Shown piece after piece: positions 23,920 to 35,499 of a DNA stretch of 64,000 bases. This DNA is from Odontocerum albicorne (lineage: Eukaryota; Arthropoda; Insecta; Trichoptera; Odontoceridae). The translations under genes and the position numbers were made by a program. Where the stretch lies: positions 44,551,307-44,615,306 of the forward strand of contig OX463849.1 in assembly GCA_949825065.1 (NCBI GenBank), read 5' to 3'. Each line of letters starts with the position of its first letter. Position 1 is the first letter of the stretch. The notes beneath the pieces are model-generated. The model made no database searches, had not been told where the DNA came from, and saw only the letters and a list, made by a program, of their open reading frames with translations.

Positions 23920-24130
23920 GTGAAATTGCGAGTGAGAGTCGTGGAAGAGGACGACCTAAAAATTATGATAGAACAAAGTAAATTAAATTTTAAAACAAGG
24001 AAAGGTAAGAAAAAGATAAATACTTGTGTGAGAAGATGGATGGGTGTGAAGGAGGTAAAGGTGATACAGAAGCGTTGTGATCTGTCCTTTCTGCCTACAC
24101 TAACAGGGAAACAGCGTCATAGTACGTAGA
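23920..24130 (+). pseudogene. LINE ORF 3' end (WFGHVERM family)
   Basis: The plus strand has an open 88-codon stretch with TCVRRWMGVKEVKVIQKR, matching the MRRCMDVKEAKYV block of the 10.7-kb copy, then a frame-shifted SFLPTLTGKQ echo of the family end (AYPGKE). It is one of the few copies with a long residual frame. It lacks all catalytic motifs. Confidence 0.6.
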
Positions 24131-25685
24131 CAAAAGTATACACTCTCAGCACGATTAGGAGCAAATGCGACAGATTGAGCGATATGGCATAATACTTTAA
24201 CCAGTTACTAGGGCCATCATAGAGAAAAAAAATCGCAGACAAGTTGCAAATACGGAAATCTTATGTCCTTAGTGTAACAGGATATATGTCACCTACACAA
24301 TTTGGCTTATGTTACAATACATAGTCATCTGCGGTGGCTCCACCCACAAATACGAGTACCTTGATCCTTCACTTTTAGAGTAGTGTGTCTTTCCAATATA
24401 ATAGTTTTCGAGTAAAAAACCGTTATCAAATAAAAAGGCTGACGAAGATGAAAGGAATAGAATCGGACAATTTCCGAGAATCCAACAATCAGTTTTCTTT
24501 TTCTTGCAGTAGAATCATGATTTATTTTTCTGCATTATTCCTGGGATGTGAACTGCCTCCAGTGATCTCTCAATCTCGATAAGGGCATGCCTGCACAGTG
24601 AGCGGCTTCCCATGGGATAACGATTAGAAACTATGTTATACGGTCTCATTTATTATTTGCACATGATCCCACCGATAACGTCTTCTCTTCCTCCTCCCAT
24701 TTTATAACGTCTTCGGTTTAACGCATTCTTATTCTGTTTTAAAAAAGAGAAAATCGGAAGAAAATGCAGGTTTTATGATTTTTTCTTCAAAATCCTTTGA
24801 TTTCAGATGTTCTAAAGATTGTTATCGTTCGTGTGGTATCAGGTCTAGTTTCAATATTATATATCATTACGGATCTAACACACGTTGTATAGGTCGTCAC
24901 TTCACTGTCTGTTGGGATATAGTGTATTTATTTTTCCATATACTACAATATATTGGAGGTATTCAGAAATTGCAGAGGCTTTATTCAATATAAAAAAATC
25001 AAAAGAAAAAACTTCACGAATCAAAACATACCTTATAAAGAACGAAAAAAGGTCTTAGTTTTCCAGGAATAAATGTAAACATTTATAAATTTGGAGTTTT
25101 TTTTATATGGTCTGATCTTGCGATCAACCCTGATCGAATTATATTTAACTATATGTTATAATGTAAGTATGGCATATCAAGGACAGTAACATACGCGTAT
25201 ATAAACAGATCACATGTCTACGTATGATCTCGGTTTCCGAGAAAGCTCCCAATACTTGTTATACTCAATTAATGGTATAATTAAAGTGAACATTTACGCT
25301 CCAATGTTTACACAAATTAGCATTAATTTCTTAATTACTGTTATAAGTTTTCTTCTAGGTTGTATCAAAAGATTTAAGAAATGATATTAAATATCTAGGT
25401 GTAGTACACTCGTAATCTGTTGTTTTTTATTTGAGATTGAGATATAGTGATATTAAAATGCTCGAATTCAACATGTTGGCGTTAAGATTTAACAATTTGA
25501 AGTCCACGCCGAGTTACTTACTGTCTTTCTCATTTAATTTTTGAAGCTTTATGGGCTCATTTGGTACATCTCAAATACGAAAGTAAAAAGTGCATTCAAC
25601 AAACTGCTTGTAAACGATAACTTCCTTGTTAGTTGATTATAAAAAATCTGTCTTTATTTTGTATGTACCATTACGAGTATGTTGA
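24131..25685. other. No gene seen
   Basis: Only chance ORFs. TACGAGTA occurs near 24352. Confidence 0.45.
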
Positions 25686-25689
25686 CACA

Positions 25690-25865
25690 ATTTTTTTCCT
25701 AGCCGAATGGCTCATTTCTGAGCATTTTGACTTCCATGATCGATTCAACTATTCTTCTCCATTCACTCTGCAGTTTTGAGAACTGCGGTTAAAGATAAAC
25801 CGGTGGCATTTCTTATTTGGTCAGTCCAATGCATCGGAGATCATCCTTTTTTATGTCAACGTTAC
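25690..25865 (-). pseudogene. LINE RT C-terminal fragment (second family)
   Basis: The minus strand reads HWTDQIRNATGLSLTAVLKT and, after a frameshift, EWRRIVESIMEVKML. A WTDQI...EWRRIVE end is typical of non-LTR polyproteins beyond the RT domain, and it differs from the WFGHVERM family. Confidence 0.5.
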
Positions 25866-25869
25866 ACAT

Positions 25870-27015
25870 TTTCCGTTACTAAATTTGTTTTCAAACGGAG
25901 CCCAAAAAAATAGATAGTTTTAAAATAATTTTAACGAATTGAAGTACTCGTCGTACACGTCAGTAGTCATGATAGTCGACAATTTGTCAGCAACACTCAG
26001 CCTTTCTAGGTACTTGTCTTTTCTAGCTTATATGCATAAGTACAAAGTATTTTGATTGGATAAGAATTATATAGTTTGACCGTATGCAATTTCGAAGAAA
26101 AAAAATAGTATATCAAACTTTTACCTAAGAGGTGTTGTATGAGAAAATGTATGGGTGTAGGATAAGGGAAATATATTTTTCAGTTTGGCGTTAGAAAATG
26201 GAAAAAATGTTTTCTGGAGTATTTTTTAATGTCATATGCAAGTATAATTAATGAGTTCTTCAAGTTGGGTGGAAATTTGTTTGTAAGTAATTTTTCATAA
26301 TTACGCCCTAATTGTTCCAAAACATATTTAATTTGAACGTCGTTGAAAGTAAATTTGCACGTAAATCAGTTTCCAGAATATGTGAATTTTCCTTAATCAA
26401 GAGAAAAAGTCAGGACTGTTATGTTACATTGTTCGTATAAAATGAATAACATATTTTTTACATAAATGGTGCAACAACAAAAAACTTTTTCCTTTTTTTT
26501 TTTGCTGAACTTTTGATAACTTGGGATTTCAGTGTGTATAAGGATGTAAATGCCGATTGTGTGTTTCAGAAAGGTGTTTAAGTATTTAGTATTTTGAAAT
26601 ATTGACGATCTCACTAGGTTTCGCGTTTGATTCCCAATTGGGCACAAAAATAATTTAAAATATTTTTTTTCTAGAGTTAAAGTAGTCCTTTTAAAGAGTT
26701 CGTCTGCTTTTAAAAACTCACACGCGCTAGACGTGTGCAAGTATAGTTGCTTCACCAAATGAAATAGTATTGCTAAGACGTACCATAAAATGATTAAATC
26801 CGCGTAACGTGCTTACTCCAGTATTTCCAAGTCCGAAAGTTTAATCAATGGGACCAAAGATGATGTTGTCTCTCAGTCTATTTCTTCAACTCTCCAATTT
26901 GGGTATGTTGTCGAATGCCCCAACGAATAAATAAATAACAAGTGAAGTGTGAATGTTTTGACTGAATGTTCAAGTATTTACTCCTAAGGACTTAGGAAAA
27001 ATATAAGAATTTTTC
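25870..27015. other. No gene seen
   Basis: AT-rich. At 26620-26640 gcgtttgattcccaattggg looks like a B box of another degraded SINE, but no A box is clear. A weak LINE echo (atgagaaaatgtatgggtg) lies near 26130. Confidence 0.4.
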
Positions 27016-27019
27016 AATT

Positions 27020-27420
27020 AAGGAATGAGATCACTTCGTCACAGGCCTTCCCTAATGAAGTGGCTCTCTATATTCATAAAATGATGGGGGGTTTCGCATC
27101 GCTATGTACTATATATCGCTATGTACGGTTCGAGGAAAGGAAAATCCTGATCTATTTCCTTCTCGTGGTGGGGAGTGAGCAACGACCTCGTGTCGGCAAA
27201 TATAGACAGGGACCGAGCGTTGGCCGGAATAAGCTGACCACCAACTTTCGTCTGTTGTTTAGGGCACCCTCTTGTCCTGGAGAAGTAAATAATCTCCGAA
27301 GGCGGAAGAACTTTCGTGGTCAACGGCATAGGATGTGGAAAGAAACGGGAAACTACCACATTAAAGGCCCAAGTGGCATCCCAAGAACCAGCAAAACATG
27401 ATTCAATCTCAAGTAGGAGA
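27020..27420 (+). other. GC-richer unclassified segment
   Basis: About 400 bp of distinctly higher GC with a 113-codon plus ORF and an 85-codon minus ORF. Neither shows a recognisable motif. The composition resembles the LINE-coding parts of this window, so a decayed retrotransposon is the best guess. Confidence 0.3.
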
Positions 27421-27842
27421 AGAGTTCAAATTGCTGCAAACCAGTCTTAGGACTGCAACCACGGAAGGAAGATGTACTGTACGGTGTAAATTGTAAATGT
27501 TGTATTGTATATACTAAAAAAGTGAAATTTTTTAATGTATCAAAACGATACTAAAAAAATGGGAGATATTTTTTTCTCAACTGAGAAATAAAATGAAACA
27601 ATGAAGCCCCTTTGTGGTGCTACTGTACTCCGGCACAGCGTGAAAATAACTTTCAAATGAATGTGACTTCCATTTTTCAAGAAAACAGAAAAATACACCT
27701 CTATATTATTTTACCTTGTTATTATAACAAAAGAAACGTTTTATTTTTGTTTCGGAAATATATTTTTTTTATTACGGAGGGCAAATGATTGTTAAAAAAA
27801 TTACATTATGATTCTTTATTAAATTTCGTGATACATATATAC

Positions 27843-28045
27843 ATACCATCACTCCATCTTTATGTCAGGGTAGGCAGAGAGAAGAGAGCGCTAGACTTCA
27901 TATCGCGACACACATCTTTCGGCTCTTCTACATCCATATACCTTCTCATACACTTTCTCATATAACACTATGATGCCTCTGACGTTTTATATTTTTTTCT
28001 TACAAAATATCATTCACTTGATCCAACCATACTTTATTTGGCGGG
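27843..28045 (-). pseudogene. LINE 3' end (WFGHVERM family)
   Basis: Clear terminal blocks: taccatcactccatcttt, cagggtaggcagagagaa, cacacatctttcggctctt, catccatataccttctcata, atcattcacttgatccaacc. A (TA/CA)n-like tail lies at the low-coordinate side, as expected for a minus-strand insertion. Confidence 0.65.
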
Positions 28046-28269
28046 ATATGCGTATGAATAAATGAAAAAGAAATATTTCAATGTAAATAATTATGAGCTA
28101 AACATTGTGTGTTAAGTATTGTAGAATGAAAAAGAACACGCGGTGGTAGAGGTGACGAAATATGTACTAAACTATTTTATAATACAATCATAAATCGAAA
28201 TTGTGATAAAGAACAACTGATAAAGGTTTAGTTGGGCCAAATAAATAATATTTTGAAATAATGAAAGGT

Positions 28270-28395
28270 AAGGTAAGGAGTTAGAGAAATAAAATATAAA
28301 CTATGTACGAAGATGTTAAGATGTGGAGGATGTGAATGAAGTATCTTTTGATAAAAATGTTTGACGCTCTTTCCTCTCTGCCTACCAGGAAAATG
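28270..28395 (+). pseudogene. LINE 3' end, eroded
   Basis: acgaagatgttaagatgtgg followed by gtgaatgaagta, then ctctttcctctctgcctacc, matches the plus-sense end of the same LINE family. Confidence 0.4.
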
Positions 28396-28399
28396 GCTT

Positions 28400-28950
28400 A
28401 ATGGTTTATATGGATTACAATGTTGAGTTGATAAGGAGGATTTCTAATTAAATCATTAAAATATGTTCAAATTTCTTAGAATATAGGCATCGATGTCAAG
28501 TAAATAAATGCCTTCTAATATTCTTTGAAATAATAAATCGCAGAATAATCATGGGAAAATTTGCATCTGGAATCTTTTGATAGCTTATCTCTTTAATGTT
28601 TTTTCCACTACTTTATTTGCATCAGATTGTGTTATTTCACAACCCTTATGGTGGGTGCTGGAGGGCAAAAAGGCAGGTGCTATGATGGTGAAAAAGGGTT
28701 AAGATTACTAATATATATTTCCTAGAAATTAAGTAGTCTGTCAGAAAAGTCAATTTTGTAGTAGAGCTTTTTGAAGTTAAATATTTTCCGTTTTCTGATT
28801 TAAAGAATTATATTTGGTTACGTAAATGATTTAATCACAACTTAATCAGCAAAAATCAATTTTGAAATTCAAAAACTTACTATTGTACTTCAAATAACTC
28901 TTCTGCAGTATTTACTTTTCATACAAATGATGCGTCGTTTTGATCGTTGC
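28400..28950. other. No gene seen
   Basis: AT-rich, unassigned. Confidence 0.5.
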
Positions 28951-28959
28951 TGGGCCGAG

Positions 28960-29110
28960 TCGTGGATCCCCCTCGCCACTCTTTGTCTGATCTTGAGCTG
29001 CTCTTCCACGTCAATCATGTGATCATCTTCTATGAGAAAGAGCCCGATTCTAGATGCACAATCCCTCCGCAGATGCCACATATACGTGGACCCTACTGAG
29101 TCACTTGGCG
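28960..29110 (-). pseudogene. LINE C-terminal zinc finger remnant
   Basis: The minus strand carries CGIC, then in another frame RDCASRIGLF, then SHRR: a C-x2-C...SRIGL-x-SH motif, the nucleic-acid-binding finger that closes many non-LTR polyproteins. Two frameshifts break it. Confidence 0.5.
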
Positions 29111-29114
29111 CTCT

Positions 29115-29485
29115 TTCAGCTGGAAAGCAAAGCTGTGTGCGTAGGAGGTATCGAAACAATTAGTGTTACCATCCGTGGAATGGAGAGATTACTAACTAGG
29201 AGGTTACTAACTAATGTTGAGCTGGATGTGGAAAATATAATCACATACGGTCAATTTTTCACGTTGCTTTGCCTTGTTACGCTTGTTGCATTCGTTATGA
29301 GGGGCGATCAAGGAAACTAAACAGCAATGAAATAAGTACTTAAAAATCATATTTATTTACATTAGAATATTTAAAGTTAATATTTTTTTATATGAATTAA
29401 TTGAATACCTTTCAGTTATTTTGAAGGTACCATTATATTTTGGTTTAAAAAAAAAACATAAATAAAATTATTTTGGCTGGCTTTG
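29115..29485. other. No gene seen
   Basis: An 88-codon plus ORF (29054-29320) has no recognised motif and overlaps the LINE remnant. I do not call it a gene. Confidence 0.4.
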
Positions 29486-29765
29486 GGGGGGGGGGGAGGG
29501 GATCAAATGTTTGATCTTCATGAATAATATAGTTTAAGCAGTCCTCATCGAAGTCCACTGGTCGTTCGGAACGCTCCATGTCTTTCAGGGTCGAAATTAC
29601 CGAAACGCAAAAACCATCGACGAGCTGTCCTTTCATTCATAGCATCTTCACCGTACACTTCGCAAATATCGCGAGCAGCTTTGGCAGCTTTATTCCCTCG
29701 ATTGAACGCGAACAGAAGGAGGTGTCGAAAATGCTCACTTTCGTCTACTTGACATTCCATTTTGA
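29486..29765 (-). pseudogene. Mariner transposase N-terminus
   Basis: The minus strand starts MECQVDESEHFRHLLLF and continues AARDICEVYGEDAMNERTAR, RWFLRF and, after frameshifts, RPVDFDEDCLNYIIHED. This is the paired helix-turn-helix DNA-binding part of a mariner transposase. The frame breaks near the RW-F-RF linker, and no DDE-type catalytic part follows. The element ends in a G-rich tract (29486-29502). Confidence 0.75.
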
Positions 29766-29769
29766 AGGC

Positions 29770-30145
29770 TTGTAATCAAATAAAATAATATATGTAACGT
29801 AAAAGCAAAAGCAGAAAATCTTCTTTCACTGTCAGGTTGATGAGAGCGTGCAACGGGGTTTTGTTTCTGTGTAATCAAAAATCGGAAGGAAGTATCGATT
29901 TATTTTTCTCATGCTAAATATCCTCAGTGAGATACAGGCAAAAGCCTAGTTTACTGGGGATACGACAAATGAAAGGCAACAAACCCAGATCCATTAAAAT
30001 TGTATGTCCAAATCAAATTATCTGTTGTTTTTCTCAAATTGTGTATATTTCTTGTCATGTGTAATAATAAATAAATAATAATAAAATAATGACGTATAAC
30101 ATTTACCATTTTGTTTTACTTTTGGTGCTCGTTTTTAAATTACCT
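29770..30145. other. No gene seen
   Basis: Unassigned. It may contain the 5' leader of the mariner remnant. Confidence 0.4.
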
Positions 30146-30150
30146 ATCAA

Positions 30151-30246
30151 CCATATCCATTCAGAACGTTTGGAATGAAGTTATTAACGAAAATTGTGTC
30201 CTGATGAAGTCTATCCAAAAAATAGGGCATTACTTTCTGAACTACC
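30151..30246 (+). pseudogene. WNEV-family conserved peptide segment, copy C
   Basis: Reads ISIQNVWNEVINENCVLMKS then IQKIGHYFLNY in frame. It aligns with copies A, B and D and retains the reading frame. Unrecognised. Confidence 0.5.
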
Positions 30247-30424
30247 TATTATTTTTTCCCAATCAATTCTCCTAACGAGGCCAATAACACGTCTACAGTA
30301 ATGGAGACGAAGGTAAAACATACTCGTAAAAGTGTGTTTGCCTTTGAGTCATTGCTCGAAAATAAATTAAGGTCAAATTATTAAAGTATAATTTATAGAC
30401 TAAGTATAACATATAGTAATACCA

Positions 30425-30545
30425 TCATTAAACGCGCCCCGTAGTGTAACATGGTTGTCAAAGTTCTAGCCCCGAAAATGGGGGCAAGTTCATATTTTAT
30501 CTTGTTTTTTCTTCATTTCACCAAGGTAATACATCCAATTCTTAC
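30425..30545 (+). mobile_element. Possible SINE head of a different type
   Basis: cgccccgtagtgtaacatgg resembles an A-box region and gggggcaagttcatattt a decayed B box. Weak. Confidence 0.3.
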
Positions 30546-30556
30546 ACATTTGACGA

Positions 30557-30775
30557 CTTTCGTGACCTAGTGGTTAAAACGCCTATCTGTTCTCAATTAC
30601 CTGTCCTCCGACTCAGGAGTTGAGGGTTTCATTCGTTCCCGTGGATACCTACATTTTGTTTAAGTTTTCAGTTGGTTCTCTTTTAAGGCCCATTGAATTT
30701 TTTTTTAGATTGAAAGATATTGCCTCACGATAATAAGCCTGCTAGTTTTTAATTTCGACAACAAAATGTGTAATA
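30557..30775 (+). mobile_element. tRNA-derived SINE
   Basis: Head tttcgtgacctagtggttaa, decayed B box gggtttcattcgttcccgtg, body gttttcagttggttctct, ttaaggcccattga, gaaagatattgcctca, ataagcctgctag. Confidence 0.75.
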
Positions 30776-30960
30776 TATTTAAGTGTTTCCAATACGCACG
30801 ATGGCAAACTGTGAGTTACGTACCTATTCAAATAGTTCTTAACCCGAAGGCTCGATTATTGGGGTTAAATACACTTTTGCCGAACATGCGCGCTCTTCAA
30901 CATGCCTGCATTACCATTTCGCACACGTTGACGCACCATAAGAATGAACTAATATATTGT
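30776..30960 (+). repeat. R3 dispersed repeat, copy 2
   Basis: Starts at the SINE end. Shares atacgcacgatggcaaactg, tgagttacgtacct and gaaggctcgattattggggt with the 61.25-kb copy, and the gctcttcaacatg block with the others. Confidence 0.55.
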
Positions 30961-31145
30961 ATAATACAATAGAAATATTTATGAAATACGAGGATTATAC
31001 CATATTTCTTTAATGTCCAACTATTTTCAGGGATTGAAAAATGGGTGTATGAAGAATACTATACAGATTGGGCAATAATAAAATTCATATTTCTTTGTCA
31101 GACCTTAGAAGTCAACCATGACAGATATTTCATATATTTTATTAA

Positions 31146-31760
31146 CCTGTTCACCGCGTTAAAAATCAAATTCCACGAATCCTGTGCGCGGCACAATTTC
31201 AGCGTTTTTTAATTTCTAAGTTTAAACACATATTTTGTTTAGAACCACTGATATTTGATTACAACACCAAGTAAACATGACACTTAAGTAATTTTCTGAT
31301 AATAAATAATAGTCATTACTCTTAAGGAGACTCATTAAATAAAGGAGATAAACTTAACATTACGTAAAATAAACAAAGGAATGCTACGATCAAATCAATG
31401 CTTCATGACACTCACCCAATCAAATGCATATAGCACTAGTAATGTTTATTTACGTAAGAGAGACTTAGTAATGTTTATTTACGTAAGAGAGACTCATCGC
31501 AGGACTCGATCCGCGCGACAGGTCGTTAATGCTGGAAATATTGAGAAACCAAAAAAATTCGGCGCTCTGTTTATTCAACAATATCTCATAAACTAATATA
31601 TTATTTGACAAGGTTTTCAGAGATGTCGCTAGAATAAAGATTATTTTAAATTTTAGTTTAATTTTTATTCCGGTTTTGTGTCATTTTTTTTAAGTATTTG
31701 TGATTTGAAACTTGGATTGTCGTCAGATCACAGGCGTTTGTGCTCCCCGCGGGGAACACG
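31146..31760. mobile_element. Putative piggyBac-like MITE, 615 bp
   Basis: Flanked by TTAA on both sides (31142-31145 and 31761-31764). Termini are CCTGTTCACCGCG and, on the opposite strand, CGTGTTCCCCGCG. These resemble the CACGTTCACTGC ends of the piggyBac-like elements at 52.9-54.1 kb. No transposase is encoded. It contains a 29-bp duplication at 31441-31498. Confidence 0.55.
31441..31498. repeat. 29-bp tandem duplication
   Basis: aatgtttatttacgtaagag followed by agactyagt, at 31441 and 31470. Confidence 0.85.
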
Positions 31761-31849
31761 TTAAAATACTAAAGTTAATTTTTTTCATGTCGTCTCAAAA
31801 GATGTATAAGTATCGACGAAGCTCTTGAATAATGATAATAATAAAAATA

Positions 31850-32050
31850 CAAATGATATAGCGCCGTTTAGAAAGTAGACTATCGTCCTGGATTCGATCG
31901 CACTATAAATGCCAGATAAAGAATATTACGAGTTCAATAAGTTGAGTGTAATGGCGGCAGGTGGTGGGTGCGGTCATTAGATATGGTATATCTCTGCATC
32001 AGCGTATGTTCGGAAATACATATTTGATGAAACACCGCAAATAACTTAAT
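31850..32050 (-). mobile_element. R2 retroposon-like repeat, copy 2
   Basis: gatatagcgccgtttagaaa after an ATAATA-rich run, then ctggattcgatcgcac, gcggtcattag, tctctgcatcagcgtatg, matching copy 1 in order. Shorter than the other copies. Confidence 0.55.
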
Positions 32051-32059
32051 CAGGGAAGA

Positions 32060-32740
32060 ATTTTGTTTGAGTATTAACGAAAATTCAATAAAACATAAAT
32101 CCCGAAAAAAGATTCGCGATGGTAATGGTTAACGTATTATTAACTTGTATAAATACTGTTCAATTGCTGGAGTTAATGTTAGTAAACCGTGATTCTAATT
32201 TCATTACTGTCCTCTCTTTTCTCTCCACCATTTTATATACGAGTACGTTTTGGTATCCAGCTTTGATATCCCTTCGCGCCCACGCTCCGCTTATTAGGAC
32301 ATGCGAGAAACCTGAAACACGTGCAGAAGAGAACTTTACGGGGAGCTGTTATAAAATTTAACAGTTGGAACGATAATTTCTCGTTTTTATTCTGAACATT
32401 AAGAAAAGTTCCCACGACACATTCAAAGCTTATTTCACTCTCTATAATCCTTATTTTTATTTAATTTTATTAGGTCGTGAAACTTTTAGTTCCAAGTAAG
32501 AAAATAATAAAGACAAATTAATACATTAAAAATCATTTATAAAAATTCTAGGGCCAAGAAAACATATCTTCAAAACCAATTTATATGGGTTCAACGAGAA
32601 TTTTAATGGGTTGAAAATAAATTTTAAGTGTCTTTGATTTCCCATGCCTTAAAACATCATAACTTGATAAAGTATTTTTTTCTAAAGTATAATTATTACT
32701 AAAAAAATATTGCCAATTTTTTTTGTGAAATTATCAAATA
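32060..32740. other. No gene seen
   Basis: Two short overlapping ORFs (32119-32361 plus, 32233-32415 minus) without motifs. Unassigned. Confidence 0.45.
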
Positions 32741-32743
32741 TTA

Positions 32744-33584
32744 TTAGGTTGTTTCGAAAATAATGAAATGGATCCTTTATGCTAATCGTAAACGATTTGC
32801 GCGATAGCTCGATCACGATGAAGCATTTTGCAAAGTTAACATTTAATCAAAAGAAGTTAGTGACTACTGTTTGGTGGTCAGCGACCGGTGTTATTTATTA
32901 TACTTTTCTCGACCAAGGCTAATCTCTCACTGCGCAGCTGAGTAGGGAATAATTGGAAGCTAAGCACCGAAAACAACCCGACAATCAACCAGCACTGATT
33001 AACCGAAGTGGACCCAACTTGCTTCACGACAATGCATAACCTCACATTGCACAATAGAAAATTTTTAAAAATAACAAATTGGGCTACAAAAAACGAGTAT
33101 TACCTCATCCGCTTTACTCACACAATCTATCGCCAACGGATTTTTACCTTTTCAAATACTTCGATAACTATTTACGGCAGAAAAAAATCAATAACAGAGA
33201 AGCAGATGATCTCCTTGGCCTAGATGATTAGACGTTTGTTTCTCAGCCCGGAGGTTGCGGGCTCAATTCCCGTTGAAATCATAAAGCTTCTTTAACATCT
33301 TTCTGGTTGGTTGCCACATGGCAATAAGCCCGCCAGGTGATTGTACTGTGTGCAATGAAAGTGTAATACTCGTACAATACAAGCAGCAGAAAATGCATTT
33401 AAAAAAATCTTGGATTTTAATTCGTCTAAGTTTTACTCTACTATATATCATAGACATACAATATTGTAATTCGTTGCAAATATGCGTAGATACTGATGGT
33501 TCTTCCTTTGATTAAGAAAGTTTCTTATAGTTGTTTGATTGAATTCAAAGGTTAAAATCGGTCATTATTTTCGGAACAACCTAA
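32744..33584 (+). mobile_element. Mariner deletion derivative interrupted by a SINE
   Basis: Terminal inverted repeats TTAGGTTGTTYCGAAAATAA, flanked by TA (32742-32743 and 33585-33586). Inside, on the plus strand: KWILYANRKRFAR directly after the left terminus, FNQKKLVTTVWWSATG, GPNLLHDNA (catalytic D retained), then LSPTDFYLFKYFDNYLRQKK (last D retained, SPD changed to SHN). After the SINE the frame resumes with AFKKILDF and ends CVDTDGSSFD-stop, as in mariner. The N-terminal DNA-binding half and the first catalytic D are missing, so it could move only with help in trans. Several stops and frameshifts are present. Confidence 0.85.
33206..33380 (+). mobile_element. tRNA-derived SINE inserted in mariner
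   Basis: Head tccttggcctagatgatta, B box gcgggctcaattcccg, short body catctttctggttggttgcc, caataagcccgccagg, gtgtaa. Flanked by aagcag on both sides (33200-33205, 33381-33386), a plausible target duplication inside mariner coding sequence. It is younger than the mariner and contains TACTCGTA at 33367. Confidence 0.8.
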
Positions 33585-33586
33585 TA

Positions 33587-34780
33587 TTTTTTTAATGACA
33601 ATTAGTGTAAACGTAATATGGACGTAACTTAAAAGCGTCAAAGATGAAGACAGAGAAAAATATGGTTAGATTAAGGAAATCAAATTTTATAAGAAACGAT
33701 TAGAAGTCACAGAAATTTGCGAAGCTGAATGACATATGTTAGAATTTATGGAAGTTGAAAACTAAAAGGAAATATTTCGTGATATGAAAGTATAGCGCTC
33801 TATTGCCTCTTCTTGCGTGTATGCGTGTATAGTATTACTCGTATTAGCATATTTTTGCCAGATTTTAAAGTGTAAAAGCTAATCTATGACTGAGTCAAAT
33901 ATCTTTTATTTTCATAAATTATCGATTGAAGTTTTACTAATGATAACAAGTTTATCTAGAAACTGAGAAATTTGAATAGGAATTTCCCCCTAGGTGAACT
34001 CATAAGTATTTTCCTGTCTTGATTCGTTTAATTTTTCTCTTTTCACGATTCATCCCCTTGTGATTTTCCCCATCACTGTGTTACGCGACAGATTTGTCCT
34101 GTTAAGGTATCCGAGTGGACGTTCACCTTTAAGATTTATCTTGGATGTACAAGTATTTACGAGTATATTCAACTGAGTATAAGGGATTTCTAAATATTGT
34201 CCAATCGATAACAACTTTTTAATATCATGCATAATAATCGAAAAATGATATAAATATGGAAATGTTATAAGCATATAATTGTTTATTAAAAATAAGGATT
34301 TTTCTTAAATAAGTACAAAAAATAAATCAAATCGTGCCTCAATAAATTTTATAATATTTTCGATTGCTAGATCGCACGGGGGCTTCCAGTTAAAGTAACG
34401 GTCAGATAATAAAAAAATGTCTTTGACAACTTTTTAAATCATAAAACACACCTGTCACACAAGCATCATCATCAAACAAAAAAATAAAAATAATACAACA
34501 CGAATATACAAGAATAGTCAGAAATGCGGTCACTTCAGTAAAATATAAGCAGTCCAGGATTAATAGTATCGTCATCCCCAATATAAAAACAAGATTAATT
34601 TAGTGGTTCCGACGGGGGGTGATTCTATTAAGAAAACTTAGCCCTAGCCCTACTTGAGACAAATTTGTCCGAATCAGCTTTTTATATCTTTATTTTATCT
34701 CAGTAACTTTTGTAGTATGTTGATATTATGTTTCAATATTTTTTTTTAAATATTTTAAATGGCTACATCTATCTCCGACA
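33587..34780. other. No gene seen
   Basis: AT-rich. Possible eroded LINE 3' end near 33790-33830 (agcgctctattgcctcttct). Nothing else. Confidence 0.4.
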
Positions 34781-34995
34781 GCCTCCGTGACCTAGTTGTA
34801 AGACATCCGCCTTCCAATCAGGAGGTTGCGGGTTAGATCCCCGTTGAAATCCAGAATTTAAAAAAATGAATCTAGTCTGGTTTCCACTTAAGAACTATTT
34901 AATATATTTCTTGTTGGTTGGAAGAGATTGCCTCAAATCAATTATTCCTTCAGCCTTACTGCATATAACGAAAGTGGAATACAATTAATTTTGCT
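34781..34995 (+). mobile_element. tRNA-derived SINE
   Basis: Well-kept head cctccgtgacctagttgtaa, caggaggttgcgggttagat, body tctagtctggtttccactta, tttcttgttggttggaagag, attgcctca, actgcatataacgaaagtgg. Confidence 0.8.
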
Positions 34996-35102
34996 TTTAC
35001 AAAGTAAACAATATGTATTATACGTAATGTTGTAGAAACCATTTTATTTGTACTTATGATAAAAAATATGACTTTTGAATATATGATAACATATACCATA
35101 TA

Positions 35103-35495
35103 CTAGAAAGTCGCATTCGAACGTGTTGTTGTTGTATTGTTAGCAAATGCGCGTTTTTTGAAACCCAAAACTACAGCCAAAATATGCCATGTTGTTCCAT
35201 GTTGGATGCCTATGGTGTCAGCTATCACATCCACAGTCGATCGATGATCTTCCAAAACCATATCCTGTATTTTCGCTATGATTTCTGGTGTTGATGCACT
35301 TTTTGGACGTCCTGAGCGTGGATCGTCTTCAACGCTTGTACGGCCACGCTTAAACTCCAAAACCCATCGGTGAACGGTTGGAAATGAAGGAGAAGACTCC
35401 TTTAATACTTTCACCATCTTTGCATGGATCTCAGTAGCCGATAAACCTTCCAAAACAAAGAATTTAATCACTGCACGATATTCGGATTTTTCCAT
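35103..35495 (-). pseudogene. Mariner transposase N-terminal half
   Basis: The minus-strand ORF from MEKSEYRAVIKFFVLEGLSA shows the two helix-turn-helix motifs (LSATEIHAKMVKV and FPTVHRWVLEFKRGR) and the linker DDPRSGRPK, then TPEIIAKIQDMVLEDHR. The second DNA-binding domain runs to about residue 120, then a non-homologous end (RAFANNTTTTRSN-stop) replaces the catalytic part. Open for 130 codons with no frameshift, so the truncation is clean. The missing DDE-type core makes it non-catalytic. A DNA-binding-only protein is possible but unsupported. Confidence 0.8.
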
Positions 35496-35499
35496 TGTT

